From Kocuria sp. p3-SID1428 (GTDB lineage: Bacteria > Actinomycetota > Actinomycetes > Actinomycetales > Micrococcaceae), in the NCBI RefSeq assembly GCF_025149945.1, contig NZ_JALXVH010000025.1, positions 1-41,969 on the forward strand: DNA of 41,969 nucleotides, in the 5' to 3' direction. Every line of letters starts with the position of its first letter. The first letter of the stretch is position 1. The position numbers and the translations under genes were made by a program. Positions 1-9,569 of this stretch are shown here, piece after piece. The notes beneath the pieces are model-generated. The model did not search any database and was not told the DNA's origin. It worked only from the letters and a program-made list of their open reading frames with translations.

Positions 1-47
1 CCGCCTCCGGGCCCCGTCCTCCCAGGACGACCGGACCCGGATATGCC

Positions 48-85
48 AGAAGCCCGGGATCTTCGTGAGGAGGTCCCGGGCTTCT
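48..85. terminator. Intrinsic terminator downstream of the double-HAD gene
   Basis: A perfect 12-bp inverted repeat (AGAAGCCCGGGA at 48-59, its complement at 74-85) encloses a 14-nt loop. It lies 24 bp past the stop codon of the minus-strand HAD gene. There is no long U tract, as is common in high-GC actinobacteria. Bases 1-47 show no gene I can support. Confidence 0.75.
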
Positions 86-108
86 GCCGTGCCCGCAGGC
101 TCGGGGGA

Positions 109-1581
109 TCAGCCGCGGTTCAGGCGCAGCACCTGGCTGGCGGGGCGTCGGGTGGCCCGCTCGAGCTCGGCGCGGGAGCGATCGGCTCCATCTGCCCGAG
201 CGGAGGCCTCGGACGGATCCGCCTGCAGATCTGCCGTCATGTCACAGCGGGGCAGCTCGGGCACCAGCGGGCCGATCGAGCGCAGCAGCTCGAGGGTCAC
301 GTCCTCGTGCCGGGCCACGGGCACGAAGCCGGGCTCGGTGGGGACCTCGCGCTCACCGGGGACGATCACCACCGGCATGCCGGCGGCAGTGGCCGACTGG
401 GCGCCGGCGATCGAGTCCTCCACGGCGATGCAGTCCTCGGGGGCCGTCATGAGCCGCTCGGCAGCCGTCAGATAGGGCTCCGGGTGCGGCTTGGCGTGCT
501 CCACGTCCTCGCGCGAGACCGCCGCACGGATCGCGTGCGGGGCTGCCGCCGCGGTGCCCGCGATGACCGCGGCCAGCGCATTGGTCACGATCGCGGCGGG
601 GATCGCGGCCTCGGCGAGCTCGTCGAGCAGCTGCCGGCGTGCGGGCAGGAAGGGGACGTGCTCGGCGGTGGCCGCCGCCACCTCGGCGCCGATGCGGTCG
701 GTGACCTCCTGCAGCTCTCCCTGCGCACCGCGATCGAGCATCAGCTGCGCCGACTCCTGGACGGTGCGGCCCAGGGTGGCCATGTCGTCCTCCTCGGTCC
801 ACTCCTGGCCGAACGAGCGGGCCACGGTGCGCTTGGCGATGGCCCACTCGGGCTCCGTGTCCACCAGGGTGCCGTCGTGATCGAGCAGGACGGCCTTGGG
901 CCACGAGCGGTGCTGGGGATCCAGCCACTCGAGCAGGGCCAGGGAGAGCTGGCGGTGATCGGCCAGATGGACTGTTCCCCGCTGCGGGTCCACGGGCAGG
1001 GCGCCGGGGACGACGACCACGGTCATGCCCGCGGCCTGGGCGGCCTCCACGCCGGAGGGGGAGTCCTCGATCGCGATGCACTGCGCCGGGTCCACCCGCA
1101 GGCGGCGAGCGGCCTCCAGGTAGCCCTCCGGGGACGGCTTGGCGGCGATGCCCTGGGCGAGCTCGCGGTCGCCGATGATGACGTCGAACATGTTCTCGGG
1201 GCCCTTGGCGGCCGTGTGCTCGGCGATCTCGGTGGTGGCGTTCGTGACGATCCCGGCCGGGATGCCGGCAGCGGCCACCTCCTCGAGCAGCGCCTCGACA
1301 CCCGGGATGAGCTCCGGGTCCTGCTCGCGCAGCAGCTCGCGGGACAGCAGCACCAGGCGCTCGCCCATGGCCCGGTCCTCGAGATCCACGCCGCGCTCGC
1401 GCAGCCGCTGCAGCGTCAGCCCGATCGACCGGCCCATGACATCCTCGGTGTCCTGGGCGGTCCACGTGCCGCCGTGCTCAGCGGCCAGCCGCCGCTTGGC
1501 CAGGTCCCAGAGGGGCTCGGTGTCCATCAGGGTGCCGTCGTGGTCGAACAGGACGGCCTGGGGGAAGGTGCGAGGGGACAT
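109..1581 (-). CDS. Tandem (double-domain) HAD-superfamily phosphatase
   Basis: The 490-residue protein contains two complete HAD hydrolase domains in one frame. Domain 1 (about 6-220) has the nucleophile motif DHDGTL at D13, the motif II threonine in IVTNAT (T113), the motif III lysine K148 and the acidic pair E172/D173. Domain 2 (about 227-440) repeats these as DHDGTL at D234, IVTN at 331-334, K364 and E388/D389. Both carry the DTEP cap entry typical of beta-phosphoglucomutase/phosphonatase-like HADs, so small phosphorylated metabolites are likely substrates; the actual substrate is unknown. The last 45 residues are polar and unassigned. There is no in-frame start between the domains, so this is a fusion, not two genes. 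The ATG at 1581 was chosen because the HAD domain starts at residue 9 and TAGGCT lies 7 nt upstream; longer frames run through vanW in another frame. It starts 10 bp after the VanW stop codon. Confidence 0.9.
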   Translation of the reverse strand: MSPRTFPQAVLFDHDGTLMDTEPLWDLAKRRLAAEHGGTWTAQDTEDVMGRSIGLTLQRLRERGVDLEDRAMGERLVLLSRELLREQDPELIPGVEALLEEVAAAGIPAGIVTNATTEIAEHTAAKGPENMFDVIIGDRELAQGIAAKPSPEGYLEAARRLRVDPAQCIAIEDSPSGVEAAQAAGMTVVVVPGALPVDPQRGTVHLADHRQLSLALLEWLDPQHRSWPKAVLLDHDGTLVDTEPEWAIAKRTVARSFGQEWTEEDDMATLGRTVQESAQLMLDRGAQGELQEVTDRIGAEVAAATAEHVPFLPARRQLLDELAEAAIPAAIVTNALAAVIAGTAAAAPHAIRAAVSREDVEHAKPHPEPYLTAAERLMTAPEDCIAVEDSIAGAQSATAAGMPVVIVPGEREVPTEPGFVPVARHEDVTLELLRSIGPLVPELPRCDMTADLQADPSEASARADGADRSRAELERATRRPASQVLRLNRG

Positions 1582-1588
1582 GCCCCCC

Positions 1589-1594
1589 AGCCTA
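1589..1594 (-). promoter_or_regulatory. Candidate leaderless -10 element for the HAD gene
   Basis: TAGGCT on the minus strand is followed by GGGGGGC (7 nt) and the ATG. This fits the TANNNT spacing seen for leaderless actinobacterial transcripts. The TAG is also the stop codon of the upstream VanW gene. The G-run could instead act as a crude ribosome-binding site, so cotranscription with vanW is equally possible. Confidence 0.4.
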
Positions 1595-2464
1595 TCGGCG
1601 CGGGGCGCGGACGGATTCCGGCAGCGGACGGATCGGCTCGCTGATCCGGTCGCGGTCGTAGACCACCAGGGCGTCGTTCTCGAGCAGGGTCTCGCTCGCC
1701 ACGATGTTGCCCGTGCGCTTGTCCCTCGTGCTGCGGCTGACGATGTTGTGCCGACGCACCTGCAGCTTCCCGGTCTGCGGGTCCAGCGCCTCGTAGAACC
1801 ACCCGTCCTCCTCGCGGACGTGGAACTTCTGGGCCAGCGGAGCATCTGCGCGCAGCTCGCCGCGCAGGTGCTCCTCATCCGTGCGGACCCGGAACTGGAA
1901 GGTCATGTCGGTGTCGTTGCGCAGCCGGTAGTCCAGGAAGTTCCACACGATGGAGGTCCCGGTGCCGAACGGGATCTGCCGCTTGAAGTCGGGGAAGAGA
2001 TCGAGCCCGGAGTGATGGTGGTGCTCCCCGATGCTCAGGGGCGAATGCAGCGCCATCCAGTGCAGGAGGTTGGTGAACTGGCACAGCCCGCCTCCCACCC
2101 CGGTCTCCGCGTGGTCGTCGAAGATCACCACGCCGGGCTGGAAGCCGCGTCGGGCGCTGGGCTCGCCCACCAGCCGCCAGAAGGAGAAGGTCTCCCCGGG
2201 GCAGATCAGGATCCCGTCCACGTGCGGTGCGGCCAGACCGAGGGAGACGGCCTTGCCCTCCTGCAGCTCAGGCTGCGCATTGCCCAGGCGGCGGCGGATC
2301 AGCGAGTTGTGGGTGTAGACCTTGGCCGGCAGCGACTCCCGCGTCGTGTTCTTCGCGAAGCTTCTGCGCCGGAGGCCGTCGGCGATCCTGCGCTGCATCC
2401 GGCGGCGGGCGAGGGCGATCTGATAGGTCGTCGGCGAGAGCTCGGAGAAGAGACGGCGTGCCAT
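1592..2464 (-). CDS. VanW family protein
   Basis: The 290-residue protein matches the VanW family, named from vancomycin-resistance clusters; its biochemical function is not established. Recognisable family features are the central stretch with CPGETFSFW, then GGGLCQFTNLLHW and the histidine cluster HHHHSG near the middle of the protein. No signal peptide or membrane segment is evident. The start at 2464 is supported by AAGGAGG about 6 nt upstream. The gene sits between a cation transporter and the double-HAD phosphatase, all on the minus strand. No vanHAX-like genes are nearby, so a link to glycopeptide resistance should not be inferred. A general cell-envelope role is a guess from the family name. 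Confidence 0.9.
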   Translation of the reverse strand: MARRLFSELSPTTYQIALARRRMQRRIADGLRRRSFAKNTTRESLPAKVYTHNSLIRRRLGNAQPELQEGKAVSLGLAAPHVDGILICPGETFSFWRLVGEPSARRGFQPGVVIFDDHAETGVGGGLCQFTNLLHWMALHSPLSIGEHHHHSGLDLFPDFKRQIPFGTGTSIVWNFLDYRLRNDTDMTFQFRVRTDEEHLRGELRADAPLAQKFHVREEDGWFYEALDPQTGKLQVRRHNIVSRSTRDKRTGNIVASETLLENDALVVYDRDRISEPIRPLPESVRAPRR

Positions 2465-2555
2465 GATCTGCCTCCTTCGGCGTCGGGGGCACGCCATCCA
2501 GGGTAGCCATCCGGTTTGCAGAGGGGAACAGGTGACGCCGAGGGGCGGCGCGGCC

Positions 2556-3608
2556 TCAGCCGTGGGCGGGGCCCAGGGCCTCGTGGCGGCGGTGCGATGC
2601 GGGCTCGAGCTGGAAGGTGGTGTGCTCCACGGCCACGGGGAAGTGCTCCACCGCGCACAGCTGCAGCGCGTCCAGGACGGCGGGCAGGGAGCCGTCATGG
2701 AAGCAGTCCTCGTCCACCACCACGTGCGCGGTGAGCACGGGAACCCCGGTGGCCACCACGGAGGCATGCAGATCGTGGATCGCCGCCACGTGCGGGACGG
2801 TCTCCAGGTGCTCGCGGACCTCGGCCACGTCCAGTCCGCGGGGGGCGGATTCGAGCAGCACGGAGCCGGACGCGCGCAGCAGCACCAGCGCCCTGGGCAG
2901 GATCAGCAGCGAGATCAGCAGGCCGGCCAGGGCATCGGCGCCGGTCCAGCCGGTGAAGTGGATGACAACGGCCGCCGCGATCACGGCGACGGAGCCCAGG
3001 GCGTCGTTGAGCACCTCCAGGAAGGCGGCGCGCATGTTCATCGAATCCCCGCGCCCGCCCGACAGCACCAGCAGCGAGGCGATGTTGGCCGCCAGGCCCA
3101 CGGCGCCGATCACAGCGAGCAGCACCACGTTCGTGTCCGCGGCCGGCGGGGGATCCAGCAGCCGGCGGATGCCCTCGACGATCGCGTAGAGGCCGACCAC
3201 CAGCAGGACGGCGGCCTGCATGCCCGCGGCCAGGATCTCGGCGCGCAGCCAGCCCCACGTCCGGTGCGAGGAGCTCGGCCTGGCCGCCAGCGAGGCGGCG
3301 AGCAGGGCCAGCAGCAGACCGCCGGCGTCGACGAGCATATGGGCGGCATCCACGAGCAGGGCCAGGGAGCCGGTGATCACCGCCCCGATGACCTCGGCGA
3401 TCAGGATGCTCGACGTGATGGCGAAGGCGATGGCCAGGCGGCGACGGCCCGCACCCGCTGCATGGTCGTGGGAGTGCCCGCCTCCGTGCGCATGGCCGTG
3501 GCTGTGGCCGGAGGCCTCTGCGGCGGCGCCGTCGGGGACGGCATGGGCGCTGCGGGTCTGCGCGCAGGCATGGTCGTGGGGGCGGGGGATCGTGGGGCGA
3601 TCAGCCAT
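2556..3608 (-). CDS. Cation diffusion facilitator (Zn/Co/Cd efflux) transporter
   Basis: The 350-residue protein has an N-terminal His-rich segment (HSHGHAHGGGHSHDH at about 50-65), six hydrophobic segments between about 75 and 260, and a soluble C-terminal domain with HDLHA and a second metal-binding-like patch. This is the CzcD-type CDF architecture, which exports divalent cations in exchange for protons. The TM2 metal site appears as HMLVD (H-x3-D). The TM5 site appears as EVLND, so the usual histidine is glutamate, as in some actinobacterial members. Zinc is the most likely ion, by family. The ATG at 3608 has AGGAGG at good distance; upstream codons add no domain. A GATAAT hexamer on the minus strand at 3658-3663 is a possible -10. 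The gene ends 91 bp before vanW. Confidence 0.92.
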   Translation of the reverse strand: MADRPTIPRPHDHACAQTRSAHAVPDGAAAEASGHSHGHAHGGGHSHDHAAGAGRRRLAIAFAITSSILIAEVIGAVITGSLALLVDAAHMLVDAGGLLLALLAASLAARPSSSHRTWGWLRAEILAAGMQAAVLLVVGLYAIVEGIRRLLDPPPAADTNVVLLAVIGAVGLAANIASLLVLSGGRGDSMNMRAAFLEVLNDALGSVAVIAAAVVIHFTGWTGADALAGLLISLLILPRALVLLRASGSVLLESAPRGLDVAEVREHLETVPHVAAIHDLHASVVATGVPVLTAHVVVDEDCFHDGSLPAVLDALQLCAVEHFPVAVEHTTFQLEPASHRRHEALGPAHG

Positions 3609-3741
3609 GGCACACCTCCTGCAGCACGGGGCCTCGTCGACGCCGACCCTTCCGGAGATTATCACGCCGCCGGCAGCTCCACTGCCGCCGGTGCGGTGCC
3701 CGGCCCCGTGAGCGCTGGGCGGGAGCGTCGGAGAGCGCTTC

Positions 3742-3747
3742 TAGGAT
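3742..3747 (+). promoter_or_regulatory. Candidate leaderless -10 element (TAGGAT)
   Basis: TAGGAT is followed by six bases (GGAGCC) and the ATG at 3754. GGAG is too close to the ATG to serve as a normal ribosome-binding site, so a leaderless transcript is the simpler reading. Confidence 0.5.
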
Positions 3748-3753
3748 GGAGCC

Positions 3754-4308
3754 ATGAGCGACCCGCTGGATGACCCCCGACGCCGCGGAGCCGTCGCCCG
3801 GACGGTGCCCCTGCTGGCTCCGGTGATGCCCCTGCTGCTGACCGCCTGGCTCGCGCTGTCCTCCGCGCCCGTCGGCGGGCCCGGGCAGCGCTGGCCGATC
3901 TGGCTCGGGGCCCTGGGCGCCCCGCTGGCGCTCCTGCTGTGGATCGCCGCGAGCATGGTGCTCGCCGATGCCCGCCGCTACCTCCAGCGCCGTGCCCGGC
4001 CCCTGACCTGCTGGCTCATGGTCGTCGCCTGGGCCCTGGCCGTGGTGCTGGGGGCGCTGCTGCCGGACCTGGTCCACGGCGAGCCCGCCTCGATCTTCCT
4101 GGCGGTCTTCCCCGGTGCCACCGCCGGGCTGAGCTCGGGCTTCGCCAACACCGTGGGCGTGCTGATGTTCGCGGCGGCCGCTGCGAGCCTGCTGGCCGCG
4201 GCCCTCGACGTCCGCCGCACCCGCCTGCTGAGCCGCGGCGTGCCCCTCACTCCTGAGCCCGAGGACGAGGACCGCCTGCGCGAGCAGTGGCTCGACTCCT
4301 TCCGGTGA
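3754..4308 (+). CDS. Hypothetical four-segment membrane protein
   Basis: The 184-residue product has four hydrophobic stretches, at about 20-40, 48-68, 83-103 and 128-150. They are separated by short loops with basic clusters (RRYLQRRARP). The C-terminal tail is acidic and cytosolic-looking (EPEDEDRLREQW). I recognise no named family. It may be a small actinobacterial integral membrane protein expressed with the following phosphatidyltransferase, 40 bp downstream on the same strand. Codon use and base composition match the neighbours. The start is supported by the TAGGAT element upstream. Confidence 0.75.
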   Translation: MSDPLDDPRRRGAVARTVPLLAPVMPLLLTAWLALSSAPVGGPGQRWPIWLGALGAPLALLLWIAASMVLADARRYLQRRARPLTCWLMVVAWALAVVLGALLPDLVHGEPASIFLAVFPGATAGLSSGFANTVGVLMFAAAAASLLAAALDVRRTRLLSRGVPLTPEPEDEDRLREQWLDSFR

Positions 4309-4348
4309 CCGCGCCTGCATCCCTCCCGCCGAACAACGGATCCGCACC

Positions 4349-4999
4349 ATGAACAAGGCCCTGACCGCTCTGCGCGACGGACTCCTGCCGCCGTCCCTGC
4401 GAGGCGATGAGCCCGCGGGACAGGGACGTGCTGCGCAGTCGTCGTCGCATGCGGACAGCGGCGTGGTCACGGTCCCCAATGCCTTCACCGCGCTGCGCTT
4501 CCTGCTGATCATCCCGGCGGTCATCGCGATCCTGCAGATCCAGGAGCGGCCCTGGATGCCGCTGGTGCTGGTGGCGATCTTCTCGCTGACCGACTGGGTC
4601 GACGGCTTCCTGGCCCGACTGCTGGACCAGTTCAGCGAGTTCGGCGCCAAGCTGGATCCGATCGCCGACCGGATCGGCCTGGGGCTGGTGATCATCGCGC
4701 TGACGGTCGAGGGCGTGCTGCCGCTGTGGGCGATCCTGGTGATCGCCGCGGTCGATGTGGCGCTTCTGGTCATGCTGGTCCGGCTGCGCCTGCGCGAGGG
4801 CATGGCGGTCACCTGGGCGGGCAAGCTGCGCACGGCCCTGACCATGCTGGGCCTGGTGGCGGTGCTGGCCGGGCCGGCCTTCGACTGGTCCTGGCTCACC
4901 GCCCTGGGCTCGGTGTGCGTGCAGGTCGGCGCCGTGCTGCACGTGCTCAACGGGATCGGCTACGCACGCACCGCCCTGCGGATCAGCCGCGGCGCATGA
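4349..4999 (+). CDS. CDP-alcohol phosphatidyltransferase family protein
   Basis: The 216-residue integral membrane enzyme carries the complete catalytic signature DG-x2-AR-x8-G-x3-D-x3-D, starting at D85 (DGFLAR ... G ... D ... D107). These residues bind the divalent metals and the CDP-alcohol. Family members transfer a phosphatidyl group from CDP-diacylglycerol to an alcohol such as glycerol 3-phosphate (PgsA), inositol phosphate or another lipid (cardiolipin synthesis). The motif alone does not tell them apart. Hydrophobic segments follow at about 45-70, 115-140 and 155-190. The first 38 residues are polar and could be a start overcall; a GTG start near residue 38 would still leave the full domain. 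No good ribosome-binding site precedes either start. The 3' end overlaps the convergent GNAT gene by 17 bp. Confidence 0.9.
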   Translation: MNKALTALRDGLLPPSLRGDEPAGQGRAAQSSSHADSGVVTVPNAFTALRFLLIIPAVIAILQIQERPWMPLVLVAIFSLTDWVDGFLARLLDQFSEFGAKLDPIADRIGLGLVIIALTVEGVLPLWAILVIAAVDVALLVMLVRLRLREGMAVTWAGKLRTALTMLGLVAVLAGPAFDWSWLTALGSVCVQVGAVLHVLNGIGYARTALRISRGA

Positions 5000-5600
5000 C
5001 CGCCTGCTCCACCCCGGCGGAGTCGGTGATCAGCTCCACGAGCTCGAAGCCGCTGCGCTCGTAGAGCCGGCGGCTTCCCGGGGTGGTCGACTCGAGGCCC
5101 ACGGGCAGGCCCTCGGCGCGGGCCAGGCCGTGCTCCAGCAGGGTCGAGCCCACGCGACGGCCCTGCGCGGCCGGAGCCACCGTGAGGTAGGACAGGCGCC
5201 AGTGCGGCTCCTGGGGGTGCAGGCGGTCGTAGGTGCGGCTGTCCTGCTCCTGCTTCTGCGGGTCCGTCCCCAGGATCTCGCCGGCGCGGCGCTCGGCCTC
5301 CCGGGCTGCCGGGTCCTCGTGGGCCTTCGACTCGGGGCGGTCCCAGACGGCCGCACCCAGGATCTGGGGACCCTGATCGCCGTGCAGCTCCGCGACGTCC
5401 ACCGCAGCATGGGGCAGCCAGACCTGCTCGAGCAGCAGGCGGTAGTGGGCCTCGAGCCGCTTGGTGAGGTCCTCGCCCGGCGCCGCGTGGGCGCGGGCCC
5501 ACGGATCGTCGGTGAAGGCCAGCGCCATCACTCCGGCGATCGTCTCGAGGTCCTCGGCGCTCGCCGGGCGGACGCGGATCGCGGTCTCGGAGGTGGGCAT
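4983..5600 (-). CDS. GNAT family N-acetyltransferase
   Basis: The 205-residue protein shows the GNAT fold. It begins with IRVRPASAEDLETIAGVMALAF, a typical beta1-alpha1 entry. It then has LSYLTVAPAAQGRRVGSTLLEHG (motif A, acetyl-CoA binding with Q-x2-R-x-G) and ends with the RRLYERSGFELVE motif B. Members acetylate amino groups of small molecules or proteins; the substrate here is unknown. The overall form resembles the many actinobacterial GNATs with a DDPWARA segment. GAAAGG lies upstream of the ATG at 5600, and a TAGTGT hexamer about 60 bp upstream (5658-5663, minus) is a weak -10 candidate. The gene converges on the phosphatidyltransferase. Confidence 0.88.
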   Translation of the reverse strand: MPTSETAIRVRPASAEDLETIAGVMALAFTDDPWARAHAAPGEDLTKRLEAHYRLLLEQVWLPHAAVDVAELHGDQGPQILGAAVWDRPESKAHEDPAAREAERRAGEILGTDPQKQEQDSRTYDRLHPQEPHWRLSYLTVAPAAQGRRVGSTLLEHGLARAEGLPVGLESTTPGSRRLYERSGFELVELITDSAGVEQAVMRRG

Positions 5601-5692
5601 CGCGGAGCCTTTCGGGTCGGGACTGCGCCGCCACGGCGCCGTCGGGGCAATGGGGCCACACTATCCAGTCCGGCGGCGGCCCCGCAGGGCAT

Positions 5693-6160
5693 TCAGGGCC
5701 TGGCCTCCGAGAGCCACAGGGGGATGACGCCGCGCACCACCTCGGTGCCGTCGCGCAGGTGGGCCGTGACCCGCACGGGCACCTCGCAGGGCAGGGGCTG
5801 CTCCCAGTCCGCCGGGTCGGTCTCTGCCAGGCAGCGGACGTCGCCGGGGACCTTCGCCACGTAGTCGAGCCGGATGCCCTTGGGGATCCAGCGCGTGCCC
5901 TGCGGCAGCGTGGCCTCGGCCAGCAGCCCCATGGCCGCCTCGAGCCCGTTGCCGACCGCCAGGGCGTGCACGGTCCCGATGTGGTTCTGCACCGCGCGCC
6001 GCTTGCGGATCTGCACCACGGCGCGGTGCGGGGCCATCTCGAGCACCTGCGGGCGCACGGAGGCGAAGTAGGGGGCCTTGAGCATGTAGGCCAGGGAGAA
6101 CGCTCGCTTCCCCAGGGGGCGGGCGGCGAAATGCTGGTACAGGCGATAGGTGGAGGTCAT
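5693..6160 (-). CDS. DUF4442 hotdog-fold (thioesterase-like) protein
   Basis: The 155-residue protein matches the DUF4442 family, related to PaaI/YiiD-type hotdog thioesterases. Family features are the N-terminal RLYQHFAARPLGKRAFSL, the central HIGTVHALAVGNGLEAAMG helix region and the C-terminal strands. A catalytic Asp/Glu would lie in NGLEAAMG. The substrate is unknown; an acyl-CoA is plausible from the fold. The ATG at 6160 is preferred over the 63-residue longer frame, because the extension runs through the clpB promoter region and has no homology-like content. TACCAT lies six bases upstream of the ATG. The gene is divergent from clpB. Confidence 0.85.
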   Translation of the reverse strand: MTSTYRLYQHFAARPLGKRAFSLAYMLKAPYFASVRPQVLEMAPHRAVVQIRKRRAVQNHIGTVHALAVGNGLEAAMGLLAEATLPQGTRWIPKGIRLDYVAKVPGDVRCLAETDPADWEQPLPCEVPVRVTAHLRDGTEVVRGVIPLWLSEARP

Positions 6161-6166
6161 GCCCCG

Positions 6167-6172
6167 ATGGTA
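6167..6172 (-). promoter_or_regulatory. Candidate leaderless -10 element (TACCAT)
   Basis: On the minus strand TACCAT is followed by CGGGGC (6 nt) and the ATG of the DUF4442 gene. The same TANNNT + CGGGGC(C) + ATG arrangement recurs at 27902 and 33985. Confidence 0.5.
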
Positions 6173-6248
6173 GAGAAGACAGCGGGAAGAGGTGTCGAAC
6201 ATCACTCCGGTGGCGCAAGCCCGTGCCCATGGTGTATGGCGCAATAAA

Positions 6249-6269
6249 CTTGAGTGGAGTAGACTCAAG
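6249..6269 (+). promoter_or_regulatory. HAIR operator (HspR-binding site) of clpB
   Basis: CTTGAGT-N7-ACTCAAG is an exact match to the HspR-associated inverted repeat that represses dnaK and clpB operons in Streptomyces, Mycobacterium and other actinobacteria. It lies 73 bp upstream of the clpB start and holds TAGACT, which could be the -10. Binding of HspR, a MerR-type repressor not encoded in this window, would silence clpB until heat shock. Confidence 0.93.
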
Positions 6270-6341
6270 TCAAGACAACACAAGAGGCGTCGAGGTCCGC
6301 AGGAGTGCAGCGGGCGGCAGCGCCGGAACAAGGAGGAACCT

Positions 6342-8942
<2,601 letters not shown>

Positions 8943-8968
8943 TCGTCAGACGCCGCAGCCGCCCGGCG

Positions 8969-8997
8969 GTCGCCCCTTCCTCCCGTGGAGGGGCGAC
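8969..8997 (+). terminator. Terminator of clpB
   Basis: Nine-bp perfect stem (GTCGCCCCT / AGGGGCGAC) with an 11-nt loop, 26 bp after the clpB stop codon. Confidence 0.75.
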
Positions 8998-9144
8998 TGC
9001 CAGGTCTCTGCCAGGTAGGGCTGGGTCGATCCAGGAGCGTTCGAACGTGTACCCTGGGGCCACGATTCATACGCACATCACCGGGGCAGCACTGTGTGTC
9101 GACTGGCTGCCGACCGGAACCGAGAGACAGAGGGGGTCACGCTC

Positions 9145-9360
9145 ATGGGGCGCGGCCGTCAAAAGGCGAAGGCAACGCGACAGGCTCGGGAGATGAAGTA
9201 CTTCACCCCCGACACCGACCTCACCGCACTGCAGCGCGAGCTGCGGCAGTCGGGGCCGACCGAGAGTCGGCGCCCGGCGTTCGAGGACGACCAGGACAGC
9301 GCGGTCGACTCGCACTCCGAGGATCAGGACAGCTACGAGTACGACGATCGTCGCCGCTGA
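9145..9360 (+). CDS. DUF3073 family small basic/acidic protein
   Basis: The 71-residue protein begins MGRGRQKAKATRQAREMKYF and continues with SPDTD-like TPDTDLTALQREL, the signature of DUF3073. This family is small, conserved in actinobacteria and has no known function. The N-terminal half is basic. The C-terminal half is rich in Asp, Glu, Ser and Tyr (EDQDSYEYDD) and probably disordered. The start at 9145 follows AGGGGG by about 8 nt; the longer frame adds unconserved residues. A TACCCT hexamer at 9050-9055 is a possible -10, giving a leader of about 85 nt. It stands alone between clpB and purM and ends before a strong bidirectional terminator. Its sequence gives no basis for a functional link to either neighbour. 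Confidence 0.88.
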   Translation: MGRGRQKAKATRQAREMKYFTPDTDLTALQRELRQSGPTESRRPAFEDDQDSAVDSHSEDQDSYEYDDRRR

Positions 9361-9407
9361 GCCTCCCCTCTCCTGAAGAGGTCTGAACGGCCCCGCCGGT
9401 GCGACCG

Positions 9408-9453
9408 GCAGTCGAAGAGCCCCCCACCGTCCGGTGGGGGGCTCTTCGACTGC
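9408..9453. terminator. Strong bidirectional terminator
   Basis: A 21-bp perfect stem (left 9408-9428, right 9433-9453) with a four-base GTCC loop lies between the convergent DUF3073 and purM genes. The stem holds CGAAGAGCCCCCC, so it ends in a G/C-rich core. The palindrome CCCGGGGCCCCGGG at 9555-9568, just past the purM stop, could add to termination on the minus strand. Confidence 0.92.
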
Positions 9454-9569
9454 CTGGTGCTCCCGGAGCTGACTCCCCGCGGGGCACGAGGGTCATGGGC
9501 AGGAAGGTGTGGGTAGCGCGGCCGCGATCGAAGGCCTGCAGGTGCGACCTCTCACCCGGGGCCCCGGGC

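Noticed and set aside
43..1644. A 533-codon plus-strand open frame
   Set aside because: It is antisense to the HAD gene, has no family features and shows the repetitive Gly/His/Arg composition of a high-GC shadow.
1592..2464. Vancomycin-resistance locus
   Set aside because: Only a VanW-family gene is present; no vanH, vanA-type ligase, vanX or two-component regulator is nearby.
9038..9047. CGTTCGAACG as an SOS box before DUF3073
   Set aside because: The actinobacterial LexA box has TCGAAC and GTTCGA arms separated by four bases; this is a single short palindrome.
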